From positions 124,001 to 188,000 of the forward strand of contig NZ_JALEGV010000012.1 of the NCBI RefSeq assembly GCF_022763245.1: a stretch of 64,000 nt of DNA, read 5' to 3'. Source of the DNA: Oricola sp. GTDB lineage: Bacteria; Pseudomonadota; Alphaproteobacteria; Rhizobiales; Rhizobiaceae. Positions 37,978-47,055 of the stretch are shown here, piece by piece. The first letter of the stretch is position 1. The number at the start of each line of letters is the position of its first letter. The translations under genes and the position numbers were made by a program. Under the pieces are notes generated by a model. That model was given only the letters and a program-made list of their open reading frames with translations. It searched no databases and was not told the DNA's origin.

Positions 37978-40826
37978 TGCTCGGTCTCCCCCTCTCCTTT
38001 GCCGCGCCCGCCATCCTGTTCGGCCTCGCCGCCCTGCCGGTCATCTGGTGGCTCCTGCGGCTGACGCCGCCCAAGCCCCGCACCGAGATCTTCCCGCCGC
38101 TGCGCCTCCTCGCGCAGGTGATGAAGCACGAGGAAACGCCGGCGCGCAGCCCGTGGTGGCTGACGCTGCTGCGCCTCCTGATGGCGACGCTCGTCATCCT
38201 CGCGCTCGCCCGCCCCGTGCTCAATCCGGTCGCCGACATCGCCACCGGCGACGGCCCGCTCGCCCTTCTGGTCGACAATGGCTGGTCCACCGGCCGCGAC
38301 TGGGATGCGCGCATGGCGCAGGCCGCGCAACTCGTCGAAAAGGCCCACGAGGCCGGCCGCACAGTGGCGCTGGCCTTCACCGTCGCGCCCGACAACGCCC
38401 AGGTCGCGCTCGCCAAGCCGACCGACCTGCTGCCCGTCCTCGCCGCCGCGACGCCGATCGCGGCGAAACCGGACCGGGTCGCTGCCGTCAACCGCCTCGC
38501 AGCCGCCCTCGCCGACGCGCCGCCGGCCTCGCTCGCATGGCTCTCCGACGGGCTTGCCGCGAGCGAACGCGACGAAACGCTCTCGGCGATCAATGCGCTC
38601 GATCTCTCGGAAGTCCTGCTCTTCGACGCCGGCATCGACGATCTGCGCGCCATTCGCGGCGTCGACAACACGCCGACCGGCTTCAACGTGCGCGTCCAGG
38701 GGCCCGACGGGCTCTCCACCGGCGCCGATCCGGTTCCTGTCTCCGCCTTCGACGAGAAGGGCCGGCTTCTGGCCGAGACCGCGGCGCTGTTCGAGGACGG
38801 CAGTGCCGAGGCCACGGCCCGTTTCGAGGTGCCGTTCGAATTGCGCAACGATTTCGCGACGATCCGCATCGCCGGCCAGCAACAGGCCGGCGGCGTCTGG
38901 CTGGTGGACGAGAATTCCCGCCGCCGCCGCGTCGGCCTCCTGACCGGCCAGGCCGGCGATCTCGACCAGCCGCTCCTCTCGCCGCTCTATTACATCCAGC
39001 GCGCGCTGCAGCCCTTCGCCGATCTGGTCGAGGGCAAGACCGGCGACCTTTCCGTCGACGTGCCCGCGCTCCTCGAACAGGGCCCGGCGATGATCGTCAT
39101 GGCCGATATCGGCGTGCTGCCCGAGGCCGCGTCGCAGGCGCTGGCGGAATGGGTCGAGGACGGCGGCACGCTCGTGCGCTTCGCCGGCCCGCGCCTTGCC
39201 GCGACCGCCGGCGACGATCCGCTCCTGCCCGTCGAGATGCGCCTCGGCGAACGCACGCTCGGCGGCTCCTTGTCCTGGACCGAACCGCAGCCCGTCGCCG
39301 CCTTTCCCGGCAACGGCCCCTTCGGCGGATTGGAAGCCCCGCGCGAGGTCACCGTCAACCGGCAGGTGCTGGCCGAGCCCGGCCTCGATCTCGCGGCCCG
39401 CACCTGGGCCAATCTCGCCGACGGCACGCCGCTGGTCACCGGGGCCGCGCGCGGCGACGGCACGCTCGTCCTGTTCCACGTCACCGCCGAGGCGACATGG
39501 TCCAACCTGCCGATCTCCGGCTCCTTCGTGGAGATGCTGCGCCGCATCGCCAACCTGTCGCGTAACACCGGCGCCATCCAGCCCGGCAATTCCGGCGTCG
39601 AGGCGGAGGCCCTTGCGCCCTATCGCATCCTGGGCGCCGACGGCGAACTGACCACGCCGCCGTCCCATGTCCGCCCGCTCGACGCAGCGGCGTCTGCGAC
39701 GCCTGCGAGCTACACCCACCCGGCGGGGCTCTACGGCACGGCCGACGGCTTCGTCGCGCGCAACGTGCTCGTCGCCGACGACACGCTCTCCCCGCTCGGC
39801 ACGCCCGCCTTCCAGGCGGCCAGCACGGTCTTCGCCTATGACAGCGGCGAGGAAAGCGACCTGCGCGGCCCGCTCTTCCTGATCGCGCTCGCTCTGCTCG
39901 CCCTCGACACGCTGGCGGTCCTGTGGATCAACGGCCGCCTGCGGCTTTTCGGCAAGGGCCGCGTCGGCATGCGCGAGACCGGGCACGTCGCCGCGGCGCT
40001 CGCCCTGGCCGTCGTCGCCGTCGCGCTCACCGTCGCCATGCCCGCCCTCGCCCAGGAGAGCGACGAGCGGCCGGGCGACGCCGAGATCGTCGAACTTCTG
40101 GAGACGACGCGGCTCGCCTATGTGAAATCCGGCAATCCCGACACCGACGACGTCAGCGCCGCCGGCCTGTGGGGCCTGACGCGTTATCTGGAAAGCCGCA
40201 CCGCGCTGGAGCCGGCCGAACCCGTCGGCCTCGACCTGGAGACCGACGAACTCACCTTCTATCCGCTGATCTATTTCCCGATCGACATCACCGCGCCGAT
40301 GCCGTCGGAGGCCGCCATTTCGCGGCTCGACGCCTTCATGCAGGGCGGCGGAACCGTGCTGTTCGACACGCGGGACCAGCTGACAGCCTCCTTCGCGGGC
40401 GCCGCGTCGTCGCCGGAAAACGAGCGCCTGCGCGACATTCTGCGCGGCCTCAACATCCCGCCGCTGGAGCCCGTCCCGCCGGACCACGTCCTGACGAAGG
40501 CCTTCTACATCCTCGACCGGTTTCCGGGCCGCTATGACGGCTCGCCGCTCTGGGTGGAGGCGTCAGCCACGCAGGAGACGGTCGAGGACCGCCCGGTGCG
40601 CAGCGGCGACGGCGTGACGCCGATCATGATCACCGGCAACGACCTCGCCGCCGCATGGGCGCTGGACGAAAGCGGCCGGCCCGTCTTCCCGACCATGTCG
40701 TCGGACCCGCTGCAGCGCATCTATGCCTTCCGCGCCGGGGTGAACATCATGATGTACATGCTCACCGGCAACTACAAGGCCGACCAGGTCCACGTGCCGG
40801 CGCTGCTGGAAAGGCTGGGGCAGTGA
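37977..40826 (+). CDS. BatA-like N-terminus fused to DUF4159 domain, membrane protein
   Basis: A 949-residue protein. N-terminal aerotolerance-regulator region with two helices (about 7-26 and 63-80: PAILFGLAALPVIWWLLRL, then MATLVILALARPVL), a long periplasmic part (about 85-625) with a GATase-like fold, then two more helices (about 630-650 and 665-685, the second ending in a signal-peptide-like ALA motif) and a C-terminal DUF4159 domain (about 695-949) containing YFPIDITAPMPSEAAISRLDAFMQGGGTVLFDTRD. Partner of MoxR/DUF58. Function unknown; envelope integrity has been suggested for such operons. Confidence 0.9.
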   Translation: MLGLPLSFAAPAILFGLAALPVIWWLLRLTPPKPRTEIFPPLRLLAQVMKHEETPARSPWWLTLLRLLMATLVILALARPVLNPVADIATGDGPLALLVDNGWSTGRDWDARMAQAAQLVEKAHEAGRTVALAFTVAPDNAQVALAKPTDLLPVLAAATPIAAKPDRVAAVNRLAAALADAPPASLAWLSDGLAASERDETLSAINALDLSEVLLFDAGIDDLRAIRGVDNTPTGFNVRVQGPDGLSTGADPVPVSAFDEKGRLLAETAALFEDGSAEATARFEVPFELRNDFATIRIAGQQQAGGVWLVDENSRRRRVGLLTGQAGDLDQPLLSPLYYIQRALQPFADLVEGKTGDLSVDVPALLEQGPAMIVMADIGVLPEAASQALAEWVEDGGTLVRFAGPRLAATAGDDPLLPVEMRLGERTLGGSLSWTEPQPVAAFPGNGPFGGLEAPREVTVNRQVLAEPGLDLAARTWANLADGTPLVTGAARGDGTLVLFHVTAEATWSNLPISGSFVEMLRRIANLSRNTGAIQPGNSGVEAEALAPYRILGADGELTTPPSHVRPLDAAASATPASYTHPAGLYGTADGFVARNVLVADDTLSPLGTPAFQAASTVFAYDSGEESDLRGPLFLIALALLALDTLAVLWINGRLRLFGKGRVGMRETGHVAAALALAVVAVALTVAMPALAQESDERPGDAEIVELLETTRLAYVKSGNPDTDDVSAAGLWGLTRYLESRTALEPAEPVGLDLETDELTFYPLIYFPIDITAPMPSEAAISRLDAFMQGGGTVLFDTRDQLTASFAGAASSPENERLRDILRGLNIPPLEPVPPDHVLTKAFYILDRFPGRYDGSPLWVEASATQETVEDRPVRSGDGVTPIMITGNDLAAAWALDESGRPVFPTMSSDPLQRIYAFRAGVNIMMYMLTGNYKADQVHVPALLERLGQ

Positions 40827-40830
40827 CGCG

Positions 40831-42915
40831 ATGACCAGCTTCTCCCTCGATTTCGCGCCGCTCACCGCGTGGTGGCTTCTCGCCGTCGTCTGCCTGCCCG
40901 TCGTCGCGCTGGTCGGCTGGGCGCTCGTCTCGCGCAGCCGCGGCGCCGTGGTGCGCGCCGGCGCCGGTGCGGCGCTCGCGCTCGCCATCGCCAATCCGGT
41001 CGTCAACGAGGAGGAGCGCGCGCCGCTCACCACCGTCGTCCCGCTCGTCGTCGACCGCAGCCAGAGCCAGAAGCTCGGCGGCCGCATCGAGACCGCCGAC
41101 AGCGCGCTCGAGACGCTGAAGGAACGCCTCGCCCGCTTCCCGCAATTCGAGGTCCGCGAGGTCGAGGCCGGAACCGGCGCCGCCGAGGGCGCGCAGACCG
41201 AAACGCGGCTGTTCGAGGCGCTCGCCGCTGCCATCCGCGACGTTCCGCCGTCGCGCCTCGGCGGCGCGATCATGATCACCGACGGCCAGGTCCACGACGT
41301 GCCGCAGGGCGAGACCGGCCTGCCGCCGAACACGCCGCTGCATGTGCTGACCACCGGCGCGCCCGGCGAATATGACCGCAAGATCGAGTTCACCCAGGCG
41401 CCGCGCTTCTCCATCACCGGCCAGCCGACCGAGATGATGTATCACGTCGTCGATTCCGGCGACGGCGAGGCGGCGGCCACGGTCACCGTCGAGATCTTCC
41501 TGAACGGCGAGCGCGTCGGCAGCGAGACCGCCGTTCCCGGCGTCGAGACGCCGCTGGACCTGACGCTCGACCGCGCCGGCGCCAACATCATCGAACTGGC
41601 GGTGGAGGAATGGCCTGGCGAACTGACGCTCGCCAACAACCGCACCGTCGCCGAGATGCAGGGCATCCGCGAGAATCTGCGCGTCCTGCTCGTCTCCGGC
41701 GAGCCGCATTCGGGCGAGCGCACCTGGCGCAACCTGCTGAAGTCCGACGCCTCCGTCGATCTCGTCCATTTCACCATCCTGCGCCCGCCGGAGAAACAGG
41801 ACGGCACGCCGATCAACGAATTGTCGCTCATCGCCTTCCCGACGCGCGAACTCTTCGTTGAGAAGATCGACGATTTCGACCTGATCATCTTCGACCGCTA
41901 CCAGTACCGAAACGTGCTGCCGTCGCTCTATTACGACTACATCGCCGAATATGTGCGCGGCGGCGGTGCGTTGCTCGTGGCCGCCGGTCCGGAATATGCC
42001 GGCGAGACCTCGATCGCCGAAACCCCGCTCGTCGCCGCCCTGCCCGCCCGTCCGACCGGCGTGGTCACCGCGCAGGGCTATTTCCCGCGCATTTCCGACG
42101 AGGGCAAGCGCCACCCCGTCACCCGCACGCTGGAAGGCGGCCAGAGCGAGCCGCCAAATTGGGGCCGCTGGTTCCGCACCATCGACGTCGATCCGCCGGA
42201 AGGCATCGTCGCCATGCAGGGCCCGGACGATCGGCCGCTCCTGGTGCTCAACCGCTTCGGCGAAGGCCGCGTCGGCATGATCCTGTCCGACCATGGCTGG
42301 CTTTGGGCGCGCGGCTTCGAGGGCGGCGGCCCGCATGTCGGCCTCTATCGCCGGGTCGCGCACTGGCTGATGAAGGAGCCGGAGCTGGAGGAAGAGGCGC
42401 TGACCGCGTCGAGCGACGGGCAGACGCTGACCATCCGCCGCCAGACCATGGCCGACGAGGTCGAACCGGCCCGCCTGCGCTCGCCGACCGGCGTCGAAAC
42501 CGAGGTCGAATTGCAGGACAACGGCAACGGCGTCTTCTCCGCCCGTATAGAGGCCGACGAGGTCGGTCTCTACGAGATCGTCCAGGGCGAATTCAACACC
42601 CTCGCCCATGCCGGCCCGGTCGACGCGCCCGAATACCGCTCCATGATCTCCACCACCGAGCTGCTGGAACCGGTCACCGACGCCAGCGGCGGCTCCATCC
42701 GCCGCCTCCTAGCCACGTCGGGCGCGCTGCGCGTCCCCAACATCCTGCCCGTGCGCGCCAATGCCGGCGCCTCGGGAACGGACTGGATCGGCCTGCGCAC
42801 CACCGACGAGACCGAGTTGCTCGGCGTCACCCGCTACTCCCTCTTCTCCGGTTTCCTCGGCCTGGCGCTGCTGCTGATGGTGCTCGCCGGAACCTGGGTG
42901 CGCGAGGGGCGCTAG
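40831..42915 (+). CDS. Large membrane protein with GATase-like fold (MoxR operon)
   Basis: A 694-residue protein with two N-terminal transmembrane helices (about 10-30 and 40-56), a long extracytoplasmic region and one C-terminal helix (about 670-690). The middle part includes a VWA-like segment and a class I glutamine amidotransferase-like domain: LIIFDRYQYRNVLPSLYYDYIAEYVRGGGALLVAAGPEY and GEGRVGMILSDHGWLWARGFEGGG. The catalytic triad of true amidotransferases is not apparent. Starts 4 bp after the DUF4159 gene. Last gene of the operon. Confidence 0.88.
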   Translation: MTSFSLDFAPLTAWWLLAVVCLPVVALVGWALVSRSRGAVVRAGAGAALALAIANPVVNEEERAPLTTVVPLVVDRSQSQKLGGRIETADSALETLKERLARFPQFEVREVEAGTGAAEGAQTETRLFEALAAAIRDVPPSRLGGAIMITDGQVHDVPQGETGLPPNTPLHVLTTGAPGEYDRKIEFTQAPRFSITGQPTEMMYHVVDSGDGEAAATVTVEIFLNGERVGSETAVPGVETPLDLTLDRAGANIIELAVEEWPGELTLANNRTVAEMQGIRENLRVLLVSGEPHSGERTWRNLLKSDASVDLVHFTILRPPEKQDGTPINELSLIAFPTRELFVEKIDDFDLIIFDRYQYRNVLPSLYYDYIAEYVRGGGALLVAAGPEYAGETSIAETPLVAALPARPTGVVTAQGYFPRISDEGKRHPVTRTLEGGQSEPPNWGRWFRTIDVDPPEGIVAMQGPDDRPLLVLNRFGEGRVGMILSDHGWLWARGFEGGGPHVGLYRRVAHWLMKEPELEEEALTASSDGQTLTIRRQTMADEVEPARLRSPTGVETEVELQDNGNGVFSARIEADEVGLYEIVQGEFNTLAHAGPVDAPEYRSMISTTELLEPVTDASGGSIRRLLATSGALRVPNILPVRANAGASGTDWIGLRTTDETELLGVTRYSLFSGFLGLALLLMVLAGTWVREGR

Positions 42916-43154
42916 GGCGAAGGGCAGCTCGCCGGGAATACCGTCACGAAACCCGTCCGAGTGCGCCAGCGACCGTTCGAAACGTCGCGCCGGCCGTTTT
43001 CGACAACGCCGTCTATGAAGCCTTTCTGCCCATCTTTTGAGCAGAAAGCGCCACGTCTTGCCTCGGCTTCACATCGGCATGGCCGGGCGCCGAAAAAAAT
43101 GTTGACTGATTGATAAAATTTTCGGTCCTATGGAGCCCAACCCGGGAGCGCCCC
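42916..43154. promoter_or_regulatory. Promoter region of the PreA-like gene
   Basis: A 239-bp gap. TTGACT (43102-43107) and TCCTAT (43126-43131) with an 18-bp spacer make a plausible sigma-70-type promoter; a TGATTGATAAAATTTTC AT-rich segment lies between them. Nothing else is recognised. Confidence 0.45.
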
Positions 43155-44252
43155 ATGACGAGCAAGCTTGCAACACACTTCACTGGCCTCGAGTTCGTGA
43201 ACCCCTTTGTCCTGGCCTCCGCGCCGCCGACGGAAAGCAAGGCCAAGATCCTCAAGGCCTTCGACGCCGGCTGGGGCGGTGTCGTGACGAAGACGATCGG
43301 CCTGCACCCGGTCGAGAACGTCGCCGGCCCCAAGACGATCTATCAGCGCGCCAGCGAGACGAAACCCTATGTCTCCCGCTACAAGCGGCCCGACACCGTT
43401 TCTCACTCCTCCTGGAACTGGGAGCTCATCTCCGACCAGCCGCTCGATCTGTGGCTCCCGGACCTGGAAGAGATCAAGACGACCTATCCGGACCGGATGC
43501 TCATCGCCTCGATCATGGCCGGGGCCGGCTCCGAGGAGGAGATGGAGAACTGGCGCAAGCTCGCACGCGCCTGCGTGAACGCCGGATGCGATGCGATCGA
43601 GCTGAACATGTCCTGCCCCCACATGGACCGCAAGGACATGGGCGCGCATATCGCCAATGACGAGGAGATCATCACGACGATCCTCAACGCGGTCACCGAG
43701 GCGGTCAGCGTTCCGATCTGGGTGAAGCTGACGCCGTCCGGGTCCAGCCTCGTCGACGGGGCCGGCGCCGCCTACGCAGCCGGAGCGGCGTCGATCTCGA
43801 TCTGCAACACCTTTCCGTCTCTTCCGCTCATGGACCCCGAGACCCTGAAATTCGAGGTCGAGGTCGACGGGCTGGTCACGTCCGGGGGCCTCGGCGGGCT
43901 GGCGATCCTGCACCAGGCGCTGCAGCGCGTCTCGGATGTGTCGCGGGCCTTCCCGAACGAATCGATTTCCGGCATCGGCGGGATCAAGGGCTTCCGCGAA
44001 GCCTTCAACTTCATCGTCCATGGCGCCGGAAACCTGCAGGTCTGCACGGCTGCGATGGAGGAGAAGGGTAGTGGTGGCGTCGGCGTCAACCTCATCCGCG
44101 AGCTGACCGGCGATCTCGCCGATTACCTGCAGGACAAGGGCTATTCGTCGATCGAGGACTTCCGGGGGATCGCACGCGACAGGGTCGTCGAACACGCGCG
44201 AATCCGCCGGAAGAGCGAAGCCTATAACGGCGGCTACGCCAAGTCGGCGTAG
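43155..44252 (+). CDS. PreA-like dihydropyrimidine dehydrogenase family protein, no ferredoxin domain
   Basis: The 365-residue protein is an FMN-binding TIM barrel of the dihydroorotate/dihydropyrimidine dehydrogenase family: FVNPFVLASAPPTES, GWGGVVTKTIG, IELNMSCPHM and the C-terminal GIGGIKGFREAFNFI phosphate loop. PreA proteins normally carry a C-terminal 8Fe ferredoxin domain with CxxCxxC motifs; here the protein stops at the barrel end with no such cysteines, and no preT is nearby. It may reduce another substrate or use a different electron donor. Stand-alone gene with its own promoter. Confidence 0.82.
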   Translation: MTSKLATHFTGLEFVNPFVLASAPPTESKAKILKAFDAGWGGVVTKTIGLHPVENVAGPKTIYQRASETKPYVSRYKRPDTVSHSSWNWELISDQPLDLWLPDLEEIKTTYPDRMLIASIMAGAGSEEEMENWRKLARACVNAGCDAIELNMSCPHMDRKDMGAHIANDEEIITTILNAVTEAVSVPIWVKLTPSGSSLVDGAGAAYAAGAASISICNTFPSLPLMDPETLKFEVEVDGLVTSGGLGGLAILHQALQRVSDVSRAFPNESISGIGGIKGFREAFNFIVHGAGNLQVCTAAMEEKGSGGVGVNLIRELTGDLADYLQDKGYSSIEDFRGIARDRVVEHARIRRKSEAYNGGYAKSA

Positions 44253-44270
44253 AGCGGCGGATCGCCGCGA

Positions 44271-45224
44271 TCAGCTTCCAACGCCCTTGCGCGTCGTGAC
44301 CCGGGCGAGCGCCGATGCCGGCCCGGCAAGCGCGCCGCTGGCCGTCGTCCAGGCGTCGGGTTCGACGCCGAGCGCGGTGCGCAGCCAGGCGAGCGTCAGC
44401 CGCTTGGTGGCCTCCAGAACGTCGGGCGCTTCGGTTTCGGTCTCGCGCGCGTCGAGCGAGGCGATGCCGCCGAGCCCGTGGCCGACGCCGCGCATGGACA
44501 GGAACGCCTCGGCGCCGGGGCCGTCCTCAAACGCGTCGGCATGCCACTCCGGGCCGCGCGGCGTGAAATGCGGATCGTCCGCGTCCCCGCCGACCACGAG
44601 GGTGCGTGTGACGAGCGTGGAGAAATCGACGTCGAAGAACGGGAACCGCTCGGCGCTTTCCGGCGTCAGGTCGCTGCCGCCGCGCCCCGGCGCCGTCAGC
44701 ATCATCCCGGCCGCAAGGCGCGGATCACGGAAATCCTCGCCATGCAGATTGGCGCCCAGCAGCAGGCCGACGGTGTATCCGCCGAAGGAATGGCCCGCCG
44801 CCGCCACGCGGGCATGGTCCAGCCGTCCGGCCAGCGCCGGCGCCTGCCCCTCGATCTCGTCGAGGCGGTCGAGGACGGCCTTCATCTCCGCCACCCTTTC
44901 GCGCCAGAAGAACGGCGCGCCCTCGGCGTCCGCCGGCAGGCCGCCGACGCGGGAACTGGCATGGGTCGGCTGGATCACGGCGATCCCGCGCTCGGCCCAG
45001 AACTGCGCCAGATGCGCGTAGCCGTCCTTCGACGGAATGTAGTTCGACGGGCCGTGCCCGTGCGAGAAAACGACGACGGGAATGTCCGTGCCCGCGGCGG
45101 GCGCGGTGACGCGCAGTTCCAGCGGCTGGCGGCCCTCCATCGCAAGGACAACAGGCGTGTAGGCCACGGTCAGCGCAGGCTCGGGCGTGGGGATATGTCG
45201 GGCAAGGTCGATCAGGTTGTTCAT
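44271..45224 (-). CDS. Alpha/beta hydrolase (dienelactone-hydrolase/PAF-AH-like)
   Basis: The 317-residue hydrolase carries the nucleophile elbow GHSFGGY (S146), oxyanion segment VVFSHGHGPSN (51-61) and probable histidine in RGVGHGLGG (about 265). It resembles the platelet-activating-factor acetylhydrolase/dienelactone hydrolase group, which act on small esters. The start at 45224 has CGGAGA. It lies 59 bp downstream of the SDR gene on the same strand and the two are divergent from an AraC regulator, so they are presumably co-regulated. Confidence 0.82.
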   Translation of the reverse strand: MNNLIDLARHIPTPEPALTVAYTPVVLAMEGRQPLELRVTAPAAGTDIPVVVFSHGHGPSNYIPSKDGYAHLAQFWAERGIAVIQPTHASSRVGGLPADAEGAPFFWRERVAEMKAVLDRLDEIEGQAPALAGRLDHARVAAAGHSFGGYTVGLLLGANLHGEDFRDPRLAAGMMLTAPGRGGSDLTPESAERFPFFDVDFSTLVTRTLVVGGDADDPHFTPRGPEWHADAFEDGPGAEAFLSMRGVGHGLGGIASLDARETETEAPDVLEATKRLTLAWLRTALGVEPDAWTTASGALAGPASALARVTTRKGVGS

Positions 45225-45283
45225 GGTCGGTCTCCGGAAAACGGGAGGGAAAGGCCGCCGCCGGACGGGCGGCGGCACGCGGG

Positions 45284-46042
45284 TCATGCGGCGGGCAGGC
45301 CGGCCTCCTTGAACCAGCTCACGGCGTCGGCGCCTGCGGGGGTCTTCATCGGCGTGTCCGGCTCGGTCACCGCGCGCCAGACGGCCTGCGCCACGTCTTC
45401 CGGCACGGTCACCTCGGCCGCGCCGCGCAGTTCGCCCAGATAGCCCATGACGAAGGCCTCGTAGGGTTCGGGGATCTCCAGCCCCATCCGGGCCATGGCG
45501 TTCGGGGCGAAACTCGTGCTGGGTGACGAGCCGGGCAGCACGAGCCGCACCCGCACGCCGACCTGCGCCGCCTCCAGCGCGAAGCTTTCGCTGAAGGCGT
45601 TGAGCGCGGCCTTGCTGGCGGTGTAGGCCGCCAGCGCGGGCAGCGGCTTGACGGTGACGCTGGAGCTGACATTGACGATCGTGCCCGCGCCCCGCGACCG
45701 AAACTGCGGCATCACCGCCTTCATGAGCGCGATCGCGCCGAGCGTGTTGGTCTCGAACACGGCGCGCATGTTCTCCATCGTGGCGCCTTCCAGCACGTTC
45801 AAGAGGCCGACGCCGGCATTGTTGACCAGCGCGTCGAGCGGGCCGGCCTGCGCGACCGCCGCGGCGACGCTGTCGGCGTCGGTCACGTCGACCGGCAGAA
45901 CGGTCAGCCGGTCATGCGCCGGCAGCACGTCCTGGCCGGTATTGCGCATGGTGGCGACCACCTCCCAGCCTTCGGTCAGAAAGCGCTGCGCGATCGCGAG
46001 GCCGAAGCCGCTCGAACAGCCGGTGATGAGGATCCTGGGCAT
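45284..46042 (-). CDS. Short-chain dehydrogenase/reductase
   Basis: A 252-residue Rossmann-fold oxidoreductase of the classical SDR group: TGCSSGFG (7-14) for NAD(P), NNAG (74-77), catalytic Ser around 126-128, Y140 and K144 (YTASK). The R33 after the second strand suggests NADPH preference (inference). Divergent from AraC; the inverted repeat in front of it contains its ribosome site. Probably acts with the downstream hydrolase; substrate unknown. Confidence 0.88.
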   Translation of the reverse strand: MPRILITGCSSGFGLAIAQRFLTEGWEVVATMRNTGQDVLPAHDRLTVLPVDVTDADSVAAAVAQAGPLDALVNNAGVGLLNVLEGATMENMRAVFETNTLGAIALMKAVMPQFRSRGAGTIVNVSSSVTVKPLPALAAYTASKAALNAFSESFALEAAQVGVRVRLVLPGSSPSTSFAPNAMARMGLEIPEPYEAFVMGYLGELRGAAEVTVPEDVAQAVWRAVTEPDTPMKTPAGADAVSWFKEAGLPAA

Positions 46043-46049
46043 GGCATTG

Positions 46050-46136
46050 TCTCCTGTTGTGGGCTGAACAGGAGATGGATGGGCGTCTCCGGACTTTCTA
46101 TCACTGGATATCCGGAATTATTTCGCATATGTCCGA
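46050..46136. promoter_or_regulatory. Divergent regulatory region: inverted repeat and phased TCCGGA elements
   Basis: TCTCCTGTT - 8 nt - AACAGGAGA (46050-46075) is a perfect 9-bp inverted repeat; read on the minus strand its second arm contains the AGGAGA ribosome site of the SDR gene. TCCGGA occurs at 46088 and 46111 and TCCGA at 46132, spaced 23 and 21 bp, i.e. about two helical turns, typical of AraC-type direct repeats. Confidence 0.45.
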
Positions 46137-46139
46137 AGC

Positions 46140-47042
46140 ATGAGCGATCCTCTCGCAGACATCGTGAGCCTCCTGAAGCCCGCCCCGTCGATCTCCAAGC
46201 TGGTGACCGCCGGCGGGCAATGGATCGTGGAGCGCACCGAGATGGGCAGCCCCTTCTACTGCGCGGTGGTCGAAGGGGGCTGCCTGCTGACGGTTTCGGG
46301 CCGCGCGCCGATCGGGCTTGAGGCGGGCGATTTCGTGCTGGTGCCCGAGATTTTCAGTTTCACCGTCTCGAGCCCGGTGTCCCCGGGCCGAGGCGCGATC
46401 CGGCAGCCGCTGGAGGTCAGCCCCGGCGTCATCCGCCTCGGCGAAGCCGACGCGCCGTCCGACGTGGTCATGCTGGTCGGGCATTGCGATTTCGCCACGC
46501 CCGACCGGAACCTGCTGGTCGCGCTCCTGCCCGAGGTCGTCCATGTCCGCGGCGAGGGCCGGCTGATCGCGCTGATGAAGCTCATCCATGACGAGACGCG
46601 CGCCGGCCGCGTGGCGCGCGAGATGGTGCTCGGCCACCTGCTGGAAGTCCTGCTGATCGAGGCGCTGCGCTCGACGGCGGAAACGGGGGCCGCGCCCGGC
46701 CTGCTGCGCGGTCTGGCGGATCCGCGGCTCGGCGCGGCCTTGCGCCGGATCCACGCCCATCCCGACCGCCCCCATTCGGTCGCGGCCTTGGCGAAAGCCG
46801 CCGCCATGTCGCGCTCGACCTTCTACGAGCACTTCCGGCGCGAGATCGGCACCGCGCCGATGGAATATGTCACGACGTGGCGCATGGCGCTGGCCAAGGA
46901 CATGCTGGTCCGCCGCGAGGCCCCGATCGCCGACATCGCGCGCCGCATCGGCTACGGCTCCGCCAGCGCCTTCAGCGTCGCCTTCGCCCGCCATGTCGGC
47001 CTGCCCCCGGGCGCCTTCGCGGCGAATGGCCGGCAGGGTTGA
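46140..47042 (+). CDS. AraC-family regulator with cupin_6 N-terminus
   Basis: A 300-residue regulator: N-terminal cupin-like effector domain (about 5-185, with the EGGCLLTVSGRAP and GDFVLVPEIFSF cupin strands) and C-terminal AraC double HTH (about 195-295: HSVAALAKAAAMSRSTFYEHFRREIG and PIADIARRIGYGSASAFSVAFARHVG). It matches the common pattern of an AraC activator divergent from an SDR and hydrolase it controls. The likely DNA sites are the phased TCCGGA repeats upstream. Confidence 0.9.
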   Translation: MSDPLADIVSLLKPAPSISKLVTAGGQWIVERTEMGSPFYCAVVEGGCLLTVSGRAPIGLEAGDFVLVPEIFSFTVSSPVSPGRGAIRQPLEVSPGVIRLGEADAPSDVVMLVGHCDFATPDRNLLVALLPEVVHVRGEGRLIALMKLIHDETRAGRVAREMVLGHLLEVLLIEALRSTAETGAAPGLLRGLADPRLGAALRRIHAHPDRPHSVAALAKAAAMSRSTFYEHFRREIGTAPMEYVTTWRMALAKDMLVRREAPIADIARRIGYGSASAFSVAFARHVGLPPGAFAANGRQG

Positions 47043-47055
47043 AGGCCGGCCCCGC

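Noticed and set aside
37842..40487. Very long open frame on the minus strand (over 880 codons) across the DUF4159 gene
   Set aside because: It is antisense to a gene with clear domains and operon junctions; its translation is Arg/Gly/Ala/Asp-rich without hydrophobic cores, a by-product of high GC in codon position three.
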